Of a DNA stretch of 51,123 bases, positions 16,249 to 23,940 are shown in pieces (the stretch's first letter is position 1; every line of letters starts with the position of its first letter). A model generated the notes under the pieces. That model did no database searches, had not been told where the DNA came from, and worked only from the letters and a program-made list of their open reading frames with translations. The stretch comes from DATJFQ01 sp035495555 (lineage in GTDB: Bacteria > Acidobacteriota > Vicinamibacteria > Vicinamibacterales > 2-12-FULL-66-21), in the NCBI GenBank assembly GCA_035495555.1, contig DATJFQ010000052.1:1-51123 (forward strand), in the 5' to 3' direction. The position numbers and the translations under genes were made by a program.

Positions 16249-17466
16249 GTGTCACGATTCGACGACGACAAGGCGGGCGACCGCCGACATTTCCTGAAAT
16301 GCATGGCCTGGGTGGGAACAGGCGCGCTCTGGACGATCTCCGGGGGCATTCTGAAGGGGTCGCCGCTCGGGCAGGCCGCGCACCAGATGCTGAGTGCCCA
16401 CGCGGCCAGCGGCGGATTGAACTTCGTTCAGATCAGCGACAGCCATATCGGATTCGACAAAGCGGCGAACGCCGACGTGACGGCGACGCTTCGCGAAGCG
16501 GTCGCGAAGATCAAGGCGGCGCCGGTGAAGCCCTCCTTCGTCCTGCACACCGGCGACCTCACCCACCTCTCGAAGGCCGCGGAGTTCGACACGCTGCAGC
16601 AGGTTCTGACCGAACTCTCGCTGCCCGTTTTCTACGTCCCGGGCGAGCACGATGTCCTTGGCGACGACGGAATGAGCTATCTCGAACGGTTCGGGAAGGG
16701 CACCAGCGGCGATGGGTGGTACAGCGTCGATCAGGCGGGCGTGCACTTCATCGGCCTCGTCAACGTGCTGAATCTGAAGCCGGGAGGTCTTGGCTACCTC
16801 GGGCCCGACCAGCTCGCGTGGCTGGAGCGCGATGTCAAAGGCTTGAGCAGCAGCACGCCGATCGTTGTCTTTGCGCACATCCCGCTCTGGTCCGTATACC
16901 CCGAGTGGGGCTGGGGGACCGACGACAGCGCGCAGGCGTTGTCGTATTTGAAGCGGTTCGGTTCCGTGTCGGTGCTCAACGGCCACATCCACCAGGTCAT
17001 GCAGAAGGTGGAAGGCAACGTCACGTTTCACACGGCGATGTCGACGGCCTTCGTGCAGCCTGCGCCCGGAACGGCGCCGTCGCCGGGACCGATGAAAGTG
17101 CCGGACGACCGGCTGCGAAAGCTGCTGGGCCTCTCGCGCATGTCGTACCACGACGTCAATCATCCGATCGCGATCACCGACGTCCCTCTCGAGGCGGAAG
17201 GCGAAGCGGCAGGCTCGGTAGAGGTCTCGGTCGACAACTTCAGCTTTGCTCCGGCGAGTCCCACAGTACCCGTCGGCACGACCGTAACGTGGACGAATCG
17301 CGACGACGTACCGCACACCGTCGTGAGCACGGAGCAGAAATTCAAGTCACCGGTGCTCGATACCGACGAGCGGTTTTCCCACCGGTTCGACACGGCCGGC
17401 CGGTATCCGTACTTCTGTTCGATTCACCCGAAGATGACGGCGGAGGTCATCGTCAGCGCGCGGTGA
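16249..17466 (+). CDS. Exported metallophosphatase fused to a type I copper (cupredoxin) domain
   Basis: 405 aa. The Tat-type signal RRHFLK lies at about 12-17. The calcineurin-like phosphoesterase domain (about 57-310) has SDSHIG (D64, H66), TGD (D103), GEHD at 132-135 in place of GNHD, FAHIPLW and GHIH. The C-terminal plastocyanin-like domain (about 323-405) has copper ligands H356 (VPHTV), C390, H393 and M396 (FCSIHPKM). The GTG start at 16249 is chosen because GGGAGGA lies 6 nt upstream, the Tat motif then sits at a normal distance, and the predicted promoter starts downstream of the other candidates (TTG 16180, ATG 16222). It probably acts in the periplasm. The pairing of a two-metal phosphoesterase with an electron-transfer domain is odd, and the substrate is unknown. 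Confidence 0.85.
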   Translation: MSRFDDDKAGDRRHFLKCMAWVGTGALWTISGGILKGSPLGQAAHQMLSAHAASGGLNFVQISDSHIGFDKAANADVTATLREAVAKIKAAPVKPSFVLHTGDLTHLSKAAEFDTLQQVLTELSLPVFYVPGEHDVLGDDGMSYLERFGKGTSGDGWYSVDQAGVHFIGLVNVLNLKPGGLGYLGPDQLAWLERDVKGLSSSTPIVVFAHIPLWSVYPEWGWGTDDSAQALSYLKRFGSVSVLNGHIHQVMQKVEGNVTFHTAMSTAFVQPAPGTAPSPGPMKVPDDRLRKLLGLSRMSYHDVNHPIAITDVPLEAEGEAAGSVEVSVDNFSFAPASPTVPVGTTVTWTNRDDVPHTVVSTEQKFKSPVLDTDERFSHRFDTAGRYPYFCSIHPKMTAEVIVSAR

Positions 17467-17498
17467 AGAGCGTGTCGCGACGGCTTTCCGCGGGCGGG

Positions 17499-17532
17499 AG
17501 TGTGTAAACCGACGACCGGGGTCTGACCCCGG
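17499..17532 (+). repeat. Palindromic intergenic repeat, copy 1
   Basis: A 34 bp unit: AGTGTGTAAA, four variable bases, ACGACC, then the palindrome GGGGTCTGACCCC. It lies 33 bp after the stop of the metallophosphatase gene. It could fold as a terminator-like stem without a U-tract. Confidence 0.8.
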
Positions 17533-17551
17533 CGGTCGGATTACCCTGCCG

Positions 17552-17585
17552 AGTGTGTAAATGGACGACCGGGGTCTGACCCCGG
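17552..17585 (+). repeat. Palindromic intergenic repeat, copy 2
   Basis: Nearly identical to copy 1 (they differ in three or four of 34 bases) and in direct orientation, 53 bp further on. It lies 39 bp before the lipoprotein start at 17625. Confidence 0.8.
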
Positions 17586-17624
17586 ACGCGCGAGCGGCCG
17601 ATAATCGGGCGATAGGGAGGACAC

Positions 17625-18227
17625 ATGAACGTTCGCGTCCGCTCGGTCGTCGGTTCGGCACTGTTCGTTTTCGGACTCGCGGCCGCTGCAGGGTGCGGCC
17701 GCTCGTCCCCTACCGCTCCGTCGGCGTCGGCCACGGCCGCCGCCAGCACCGCATCGGCAAATCACGCGTCGCCGCCATCGTCGGTGCGACCCGACGGCGG
17801 TCCCGTCGTTACGACTTCTTTGCACGGCAGCTTTGACATCCACAACGGTTCGGGCGACGGGGTCAGCGGCACGTACAGCGGCACCGGCGTGTCATCCGGC
17901 GGTTCGGAGCAGGCCTTCCTGTCGATGCAAATCACTGGAGGCACTGGCATTTACGCTGGCGCGACCGGATCGGTGGACGCGCTCGGCAGCGGGGCCTTTT
18001 CCGGTGAGGGCACGTATTCGCTCAGTGCACGCGGCGACGCCCTGCTGGACGGGGGCAAGCACGCGCAGATCACGTTCAACCTGTCGGGGACATCGGCTGC
18101 GAGCTGTATCCCCGTCGATCAATTCATTGTCACCCAGACCGGCGCCGGTACGATGGGACGCGCCGGCCGCGTAACTGCTCGCTTCCAGCACACAGTGACC
18201 AGCGGCGCAGGCTGCTTCTCCGACTGA
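17625..18227 (+). CDS. Lipoprotein of unknown function
   Basis: 200 aa. The signal ends in the lipobox LAAAAGC (Cys about residue 24). A low-complexity Ser/Ala/Pro linker (about 26-60) precedes a Gly/Ser/Thr-rich beta domain with GGTGIYAGATGSVDALGSGAFSG-type spacing. GTGxYxGATG is reminiscent of allene-oxide-cyclase-like beta barrels, but the match is too short to assign. Two Cys near the C-terminus (SCIPVD and GCFSD) may form a disulfide. GGGAGG lies 6 nt before the ATG. It lies 13 bp upstream of the polysaccharide gene set, so it may belong to that unit, though the next gene has its own -10-like hexamer. Confidence 0.7.
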   Translation: MNVRVRSVVGSALFVFGLAAAAGCGRSSPTAPSASATAAASTASANHASPPSSVRPDGGPVVTTSLHGSFDIHNGSGDGVSGTYSGTGVSSGGSEQAFLSMQITGGTGIYAGATGSVDALGSGAFSGEGTYSLSARGDALLDGGKHAQITFNLSGTSAASCIPVDQFIVTQTGAGTMGRAGRVTARFQHTVTSGAGCFSD

Positions 18228-18233
18228 TACAGT
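18228..18233 (+). promoter_or_regulatory. Candidate -10 hexamer TACAGT, 7 nt before a start codon
   Basis: TACAGT ends 7 nt before the GTG at 18241. The geometry matches that at 2348, 4646 and 11929, and no ribosome-binding site is seen in the gap. Confidence 0.25.
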
Positions 18234-18240
18234 CGGCTTC

Positions 18241-19725
18241 GTGGCTCGCGTCTCTTTCCGCGGAGCGTTCCGCATCCTTCTGACCGCGTCCGTCGTCTGC
18301 GCGGGCGCGCTGACGCCGGCGGCCGCATACGCGCAGCGCGCGCCTGCGGTCGTCCGCGCCCAATCACTTCGCGATGCGGGCGACCTTCGACAAGCCGTCC
18401 AGGTCCTTCGTAAACACCTGGCCGCGCACCCAGAGGATGGCGACGCGGCGCGGTTGCTCGCGCAGACGCTGTACTGGTTGAAGGACCTCGATGCCGCCCG
18501 CCGCGAATACGAAGACGCCCTTCGGCGCCATCCAGACGACACGACCTTGCGCGTACAGTACGCGCGCATGCTCGTCGAGACAGGATCCTTTCCACGCGCG
18601 ACGGAGGTCCTTGCGGTCCTGCCGGAGAACCCAGGCGCCCGCAGCGATGCCGAAACGATCCTCGGACTGATCGCCTACTGGCAAAACGATCGCTCGACCG
18701 CTCGCCGCAGATTTTCAGAAGCGCTCCGGCTGAATCCGTCGAATCGCGAAGCGAGGCAGCACCTGGCTGAAATCGGGGACGCGACAGCGCCATGGATCGG
18801 CGCCTCCGCATCCGTATGGCACGATGACCAGCCGCTCGATCACGCCGATTTCGGGATCGAGGCCGGGTGGTTCCCGTCGCCGGATACCAGCGTTGCCATC
18901 CGCGCGGCGCCGGCCCGTTTCCAGACGGACGTCAGCACGACGACGATCAGTACGATCGGCGCCGCGATGAAGAGCTACGTGCCATCGGCGCGGACGGATG
19001 TCGAGCTTGCGTTCGGCGCATCGACTGGCGCCGCAGTATCTGCGGATACGAGGAACTGGACAGGTCTTGCGGGCGCCGCAATCCACGCGTCGTCGGGCAT
19101 TCGAGTCGGCGGACGCGTCTCCCGCACGAGGTATTTGTATACCGCCGCGAGCGCCGACACGCCCGTCATGGTCAACGCAGCGTCGGGGTACATCCGCCTC
19201 GATCGAGCCGGATGGCTCGGTGAAGCAAACGTCGAACGGCAGCAGTATCCGGACGACAACTCGATCCGTACTGCGTATGCGTGGCTGCTCGCGCCAATCG
19301 CGCGGCGTCCGCTGGGCCTGGCGCAGATTGGATATGCGATTTCATCGAGCACCGCTGCGCAAAGCCGCTTTACATTGCGCAATGCGCTCCATGGAGCGTA
19401 CGTTCCGTACTACACGCCAGACGACGTGGTCACGCAATCCGTCGCGGTGGCGGTGTCAGCAGGCTCATCACGCGCGTCGTTTCACGGCAGCGCATCCTAC
19501 GGATTCAAGGCCCACGACAACGAACCGTCTTTCGCGCTCGTCAACCGCGTCGCCACTCGCCTGACGGCGCCGCGCAGTTTCACGCCATGGACTGCTCGCG
19601 CGTCGCTGTCGATTGCCGCGGGGCGCGCAACGATCGAGCCGGCCGTCGAAGCTGGAAAAACCGTGTTCTACTCCTGGACCACCGCCGGCCTCGATGTCCG
19701 CTGGCGCATGCGCAAGCAGCAGTGA
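18241..19725 (+). CDS. TPR outer-membrane beta-barrel protein (PgaA/BcsC/YaiO-like)
   Basis: 494 aa. The signal peptide is at 1-31, ending AAAYAQ. TPR units fill about 34-175, with ALRRHPDD and ALRLNPSNREA as helix-B ends. From about 180 on, the sequence is alternating beta strands rich in Gly, Ser, Tyr and Trp, and it ends in DVRWRMRKQQ, consistent with an outer-membrane barrel of the YaiO or PgaA/BcsC C-terminal kind. A periplasmic TPR scaffold plus barrel is how synthase-made polysaccharides leave Gram-negative cells. Its stop overlaps the GTG start of the synthase gene by 2 bp, supporting one machine. GTG start without a clear ribosome site. Confidence 0.8.
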   Translation: MARVSFRGAFRILLTASVVCAGALTPAAAYAQRAPAVVRAQSLRDAGDLRQAVQVLRKHLAAHPEDGDAARLLAQTLYWLKDLDAARREYEDALRRHPDDTTLRVQYARMLVETGSFPRATEVLAVLPENPGARSDAETILGLIAYWQNDRSTARRRFSEALRLNPSNREARQHLAEIGDATAPWIGASASVWHDDQPLDHADFGIEAGWFPSPDTSVAIRAAPARFQTDVSTTTISTIGAAMKSYVPSARTDVELAFGASTGAAVSADTRNWTGLAGAAIHASSGIRVGGRVSRTRYLYTAASADTPVMVNAASGYIRLDRAGWLGEANVERQQYPDDNSIRTAYAWLLAPIARRPLGLAQIGYAISSSTAAQSRFTLRNALHGAYVPYYTPDDVVTQSVAVAVSAGSSRASFHGSASYGFKAHDNEPSFALVNRVATRLTAPRSFTPWTARASLSIAAGRATIEPAVEAGKTVFYSWTTAGLDVRWRMRKQQ

Positions 19726-21317
19726 AGCGCGGCGCGACAGCCCTCTGGCGCCGCCGTGAAGCCGCAGACGTGCGGTATCGCGACCGGCTGGCAGCTTTCG
19801 CGATTGCCGGTGCGGGCACCGCGTCGGCGCTCCGCCTGGCCGACTGGTGGTTCCGCGACGAGCACGTCGCGAACGGAGCGTTGTTCGTGGCGCTGTCGCT
19901 TGCGTTCTGGTACGGCATCGGGCGAATCCTGCTCGGGTGGATCAATCACACGGCAATTCGTAAGCCGCCACACACGCAGCCGCCGCCGGAATTGACCGTC
20001 GCGATCTTCACGACCAGTTCGCCTGGCGAGCCGCGAGGGATGTTCGAGGTGACGCTCGCCGCGTGCGCGCGGGTCAGGTATCCACACACGACCTACCTGC
20101 TTGACGATAGTGGCGACCCGGCGATGAACGCACTCGCTGCAAAGCACGGAGCCGTCCACATGCGGCTCGTCGGGCTCCCCGGCGCCAAGGCGGGCAAAAT
20201 CAATCGCGCCCTCGAACTCACAGACGAGGAGTTCGTGCTCGTGCTCGATCCGGATCACATCCCGTTTCCCGAGTTGCTGGACCGCGTGCTCGGGCATTTC
20301 GCCGATCCACACGTTGGCTTCGTGCAGGTCGCGCAGGGGTACTACAACCAGTCGAGATCCTTTACGGCGCGTGCAGCGGCCGAACAGACGTATGCGTTCT
20401 ACGGCCCTGGACAGATGGGCCTTTTCGGCCACGGCGCGGCGGTCGCGATCGGCGCGAACTGCACCTTTCGCCGCGCTGCGCTCGTATCGATTGGCGGGCA
20501 TGGAATCGGGCTGGCGGAAGACTTGACCACGGCGATTCGCCTTCATGCCCGGGGCTGGCGATCGGTCTACGTCCCCGAAATCGTCAGCCGCGGACTTGTA
20601 CCGGAGGACCTCGGGTCGTTCTATCGCCAGCAACTGAAGTGGTCCCGCGGCGTCTTCGAGGTGTTGTTCGCCGAAGCACCGCGTCTGTTCACGAGGCTTC
20701 GCTGGCGCCAGCGCCTTTCCTATCTCGCCATCGGCACCTACTATCTGTTCGGCGTGACGACGGCCGCATATGTAGTGTTTCCGTACCTTTATCTCTGGGC
20801 TGGCGTGCAGCCGGCGAACATGCCGCTCGCCGAGCTCGTCGTTGCCGGCGCGCCGGTGGCGTTCGTCGGCTCGGCCAGTTACCTCCTGTCGCAACGCTGG
20901 TTGTGCGATCCCTCCACGGAACGCGGCATCCATTGGCGGGGCCTCGTCTTGAAGTGGGCCACGTGGCCCGTCGTGCTTGCGGGGGCGGTCCTCGCCGTCT
21001 TTCGTGCGGACGTTCCATATGTTCCGACACGGAAGCAGGGCAGCCGGGGCGCATTCCTTCCGATTGCGTGGCCATCGCTGCTCGTCTGCGGCCTCTTCGC
21101 CGTGACGCTCGTACACGTCGTCCGCCTTCGCACGGCCAGCGGATCCGAGCCGGCGCTCGAATTGAGCAGCGAGGCGGTCTGGGGGATGGTTGCGTTTGCA
21201 GCCGTGCCGGTCGCTGCCGCGGTGGCTACGCTGTTCGCCGCATGGCAGTCGCGGCACGCTCCGACCGGTGCGGCCTGGGACGATGTTGACGTGGAGCGCA
21301 TCGGCGGACATCCATGA
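19722..21317 (+). CDS. Processive family-2 glycosyltransferase (cellulose-synthase-like membrane enzyme)
   Basis: 532 aa. Two membrane helices near the N-terminus (about 20-70) precede a GT-A domain with LLDDSGDP (about 127), the metal-binding LDPDHIP (about 174-180), and AEDLTTAIRLH (about 264), which supplies the catalytic Asp region. The QxxRW motif is RQQLKWSRG (about 302), with Lys where Arg is usual. Four or more membrane helices follow, and no PilZ domain is visible. It should polymerise a sugar from a nucleotide donor and extrude the chain across the inner membrane. GTG 19722 overlaps the previous stop, and the next gene overlaps its own stop by 4 bp. The product is unknown: cellulose, mannan or another beta-glycan are options. 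Confidence 0.85.
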   Translation: MKRGATALWRRREAADVRYRDRLAAFAIAGAGTASALRLADWWFRDEHVANGALFVALSLAFWYGIGRILLGWINHTAIRKPPHTQPPPELTVAIFTTSSPGEPRGMFEVTLAACARVRYPHTTYLLDDSGDPAMNALAAKHGAVHMRLVGLPGAKAGKINRALELTDEEFVLVLDPDHIPFPELLDRVLGHFADPHVGFVQVAQGYYNQSRSFTARAAAEQTYAFYGPGQMGLFGHGAAVAIGANCTFRRAALVSIGGHGIGLAEDLTTAIRLHARGWRSVYVPEIVSRGLVPEDLGSFYRQQLKWSRGVFEVLFAEAPRLFTRLRWRQRLSYLAIGTYYLFGVTTAAYVVFPYLYLWAGVQPANMPLAELVVAGAPVAFVGSASYLLSQRWLCDPSTERGIHWRGLVLKWATWPVVLAGAVLAVFRADVPYVPTRKQGSRGAFLPIAWPSLLVCGLFAVTLVHVVRLRTASGSEPALELSSEAVWGMVAFAAVPVAAAVATLFAAWQSRHAPTGAAWDDVDVERIGGHP

Positions 21318-22465
21318 GGTCTGCGCGCCGGCTCGCGTTCGTGCTCGTGGCGCTCGTCAGCGCGGCGGTTGCCGTCATGGTGCTCACGCAGCTCGGTACC
21401 GAGTCCGAAGGACCGCTCGCGCGAGCGCTCGATACGATCGGTAACGGTGTCACGCACGCCGAGCATGCCATCCGCGAGCGGCTGACGGGCGGTTCGCCGA
21501 GAGTACGCGCGTTGAAGTGGTTCGAGCCGTATTGGACAGACCCGGCACGTCTGCGACGCCCGGACCGCGTACTGCTCGGCGCCTATGCCGGGGACGCCAC
21601 GTCGAGCTTCGACAGTGTCTTCTCGCTCGAGCGCTCGCTCGAGACGACGCTGCCGTTGATCCAGATCTATGTCGCGTGGGGCGACAAACCGCAGGAGCAG
21701 TTTCCGGACCGCCTCGCGACGGCGATTCGGGACGTCGGATCGGTTCCCGTGATTACGTGGGAGCCGTGGCTCACGGATTTCGAGAACACCCGGCACGCCG
21801 GGCTGCCGCTGCGAAACGCGCGCGATCGTCATGGGCTGGCGGCCGTTGCGCGCGGCGACTACGATTTCTACATCGATCGATGGGCGGCCGACGCGGCACG
21901 GTTCGGGAAACCGGTGCTTCTCCGGTTCGGCCATGAAATGAACGATCCCTATCGGTATCCCTGGGGCCCGCAGAACAACACGAAAGAGGAATACATCGCG
22001 GCGTGGCGCCACGTGCACGAACGGTTCGCTCAGGCCGGCGCGCGCAACGTGCTGTGGGTCTGGTCGCCGCACGTCGCGTATCGCTGGTGGGAAACGTACT
22101 ATCCTGGCCCGGACGTCGTCGACTGGGTGGCGACCGGCGTGCTGAACTTCGGCGACGTCGGCCAGCAGTGGTCCCGGTGGTGGTCGTTCGACCAGATCTT
22201 CGGGCGGCAGTATCCGCTGCTGGCGTCGTTCGGCAAGCCGGTAATGATCGCCGAGTTCGGCTCCCTTGCCGTCGGCGGCGACCGCGCCGCGTGGTACCGG
22301 GCTGCGCTCACGAACCTGCCGTCGCGCTATCCGGCGGTGCGCGCGTTGCTGTTCTTCGAGGTGTCCGACGATCAGACGGTCACGTACCAGAAGGTCGACT
22401 GGTCAGTGGCGTCAGATCCGGAGATTGCCTCCATCATTGCCGGCGCCCTCCACGGCTGGCGTTGA
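21314..22465 (+). CDS. Exported glycoside hydrolase family 26-like endo-glycanase
   Basis: 383 aa with an N-terminal signal anchor (about 7-27). The TIM-barrel sequences include GAYAGD, IQIYVAWGD, ITWEPW, the acid/base segment RFGHEMNDPYRYPWG (E208) and the nucleophile segment MIAEFGS (E314), with VLWVWSPH between them, all in GH26 order. GH26 enzymes cut beta-mannans, mixed-linkage glucans or beta-1,3-xylans. The ATG overlaps the synthase stop (ATGA). In synthase-dependent systems such a hydrolase (compare BcsZ or AlgL) usually trims or clears periplasmic polymer, so its specificity is a clue to what the synthase makes. A palindromic repeat follows immediately after the stop. Confidence 0.88.
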   Translation: MRSARRLAFVLVALVSAAVAVMVLTQLGTESEGPLARALDTIGNGVTHAEHAIRERLTGGSPRVRALKWFEPYWTDPARLRRPDRVLLGAYAGDATSSFDSVFSLERSLETTLPLIQIYVAWGDKPQEQFPDRLATAIRDVGSVPVITWEPWLTDFENTRHAGLPLRNARDRHGLAAVARGDYDFYIDRWAADAARFGKPVLLRFGHEMNDPYRYPWGPQNNTKEEYIAAWRHVHERFAQAGARNVLWVWSPHVAYRWWETYYPGPDVVDWVATGVLNFGDVGQQWSRWWSFDQIFGRQYPLLASFGKPVMIAEFGSLAVGGDRAAWYRAALTNLPSRYPAVRALLFFEVSDDQTVTYQKVDWSVASDPEIASIIAGALHGWR

Positions 22466-22468
22466 GCG

Positions 22469-22501
22469 CGGGGTCAGACCCCGGTCGCCCTCTTACACAC
22501 T
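22469..22501 (-). repeat. Palindromic intergenic repeat, copy 3 (inverted)
   Basis: Same element as at 17499 and 17552 but on the opposite strand: AGTGTGTAA, variable bases, CGACC, then GGGGTCAGACCCC. It starts 4 bp after the GH26 stop. The three copies bracket the lipoprotein plus polysaccharide genes, with copies 1 and 2 pointing toward copy 3. Confidence 0.75.
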
Positions 22502-22591
22502 TCGGCGCCCTGACCGCCCGGCGGTCACGAACGGCTTCCTCCGGTGTTTCTTCCTTCATACAGCCCTTTTTCAGGCGAACTGGAGGTCGAC

Positions 22592-23326
22592 ATGCGATTC
22601 GGAGTGGCGGCACTGACCGCGGGTGTGCTGGCCGGCGGCTTTTTCACGACCGGTCTTTTCGGAGCGTCCAAACCCGCTCCTGCGCGTTGGCCGTGCCAGA
22701 TCACGTTCCGCGACGCCGCCGGAGACGTCATCAAGAGCGACACCGCGACTGGCAGTGCCAGCTGGCCCAGACCGTACGTGGATGGCGTCGACGGGGTGAC
22801 GTGCGGAATCTCGCAGGACACGAACGCACCGGGCACGTACAACTGGTTGAATGTGGTGTTCGACAGCCAGAGTCCGCGATACCTGAACTACATCGGACAG
22901 CAGTTCGAGGGGAGCTCGTACACATCGTTCGTCGATCGCAACTACTTTCAGGTAAAGCAACTCGGGACCGTAGTATGGGACGCGAACAACCCTTCGGCTA
23001 TGGACGCTCGTCCATTCAGGTCGTATGCGCCGGATCGGCAGTTCCTCAAGAGCAGCGCGCGTTTCCAGGGCGACAGCGATTTCGGCAATGTGCCTGGCGG
23101 CACGTCCTCCGTGTTCGTCCAGCCCCTCGACCCGTGTTCGTGGCAGGTCTGGCTCGATCCGTCTGCCGCGCTGCTGGCAGACGAGTTCTCCGATACGCGG
23201 GTAAATCCGCGCGTCATGCAGGTGAGCGAAGGGACGAGCTATTCGACAACGCGCGGTTACTTCCCGATGCCGTTCTCAGCCGTGGTCAAGGTGATCTCCG
23301 GGAAAGCTGGCTGCCCGCTGCCATAA
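22592..23326 (+). CDS. Exported protein of unknown function
   Basis: 244 aa. The N-terminal hydrophobic segment (about 4-26) looks like a signal peptide or signal anchor. Four Cys (WPCQITF, VTCGIS, DPCSWQ, AGCPLP) could form two disulfides outside the cytoplasm. There is no recognisable catalytic motif. The ATG at 22592 is chosen because GGAGGT lies 5 nt upstream and the signal starts there; the frame is open 48 bp further back. It stands alone between the GH26 gene and the ECF sigma gene, with 126 bp and 35 bp gaps. Confidence 0.65.
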   Translation: MRFGVAALTAGVLAGGFFTTGLFGASKPAPARWPCQITFRDAAGDVIKSDTATGSASWPRPYVDGVDGVTCGISQDTNAPGTYNWLNVVFDSQSPRYLNYIGQQFEGSSYTSFVDRNYFQVKQLGTVVWDANNPSAMDARPFRSYAPDRQFLKSSARFQGDSDFGNVPGGTSSVFVQPLDPCSWQVWLDPSAALLADEFSDTRVNPRVMQVSEGTSYSTTRGYFPMPFSAVVKVISGKAGCPLP

Positions 23327-23346
23327 CCTTCCTGCCATCGCTGGCA

Positions 23347-23352
23347 TAACAT
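23347..23352 (+). promoter_or_regulatory. Candidate -10 hexamer TAACAT before the ECF43-like sigma gene
   Basis: TAACAT ends 9 nt before the ATG at 23362. Just upstream, TGCCA (23333-23337) and TGGCA (23342-23346) form a 5 bp inverted repeat that overlaps the start of the hexamer and could be an operator. Confidence 0.3.
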
Positions 23353-23361
23353 GTCCGGCGC

Positions 23362-23940
23362 ATGACGGCGCCCGGACGCCGCTCCGTCGATACCCACGTG
23401 CTGCTGGTCGCGGCGAAAAGCGGCGATCAGCAGGCGCTTGAGGCCTTGTTTGCCCGGTACGCGCCGCGCCTGCAGCGATGGGCCGCACGCCGCCTGCCGA
23501 TCTCTGCGCGCGGAATGGCCGACACGCAGGACATCGTGCAGGACGCCCTCCTCGACACGTTCCGCCGCTTCAGCACGTTCGAGGTCCGGGGCGAGGGCGC
23601 ACTGCTCGCGTACCTGCGCCGTTCCGTGCTCAATCGCATCATCAACGAATCGCGACGGGTAAAGCGTCGCGGCGTACCGGCAGCGCTCGACCCGGATCAG
23701 GCAGACGATGGGCCGTCGCCGGTCGAACAGGTGATCGGGCGCGACAGGCTCGCGCGCTACGAACGCGCGCTCAATCGTCTCAGCGTGCGCGATAGAGAGG
23801 CCATCATCGGCCGTATCGAAATGGGCTGTTCGTACGACGAACTCGCCACGTCGCTTCACTTCCCCTCGCCCGCAGCGGCACGCAAGGCGGTCGAGCGCGC
23901 CGTCAGGCGCCTTGCCGAGGCGATGGCGCATGACAGATAA
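23362..23940 (+). CDS. ECF sigma factor of the kinase-linked (ECF43-like) type
   Basis: 192 aa. Region 2 has RLQRWAARRLPISARGMADTQDIVQDALLDTFRRF; region 4 has RLSVRDREAIIGRIEMGCSYDELATSLHFPSPAAARKAVERAVRRL. In region 2.2 the usual DAED is DTQD, so one acidic residue is lost and a Thr (T55) gained. In the characterised ECF43 protein EcfP of Vibrio, the acidic motif is missing and threonine phosphorylation by a partner kinase restores polymerase binding. The gene overlaps the kinase gene by 11 bp and no anti-sigma gene follows. Family firm; kinase control is inferred from the motif and the overlap. Confidence 0.88.
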   Translation: MTAPGRRSVDTHVLLVAAKSGDQQALEALFARYAPRLQRWAARRLPISARGMADTQDIVQDALLDTFRRFSTFEVRGEGALLAYLRRSVLNRIINESRRVKRRGVPAALDPDQADDGPSPVEQVIGRDRLARYERALNRLSVRDREAIIGRIEMGCSYDELATSLHFPSPAAARKAVERAVRRLAEAMAHDR

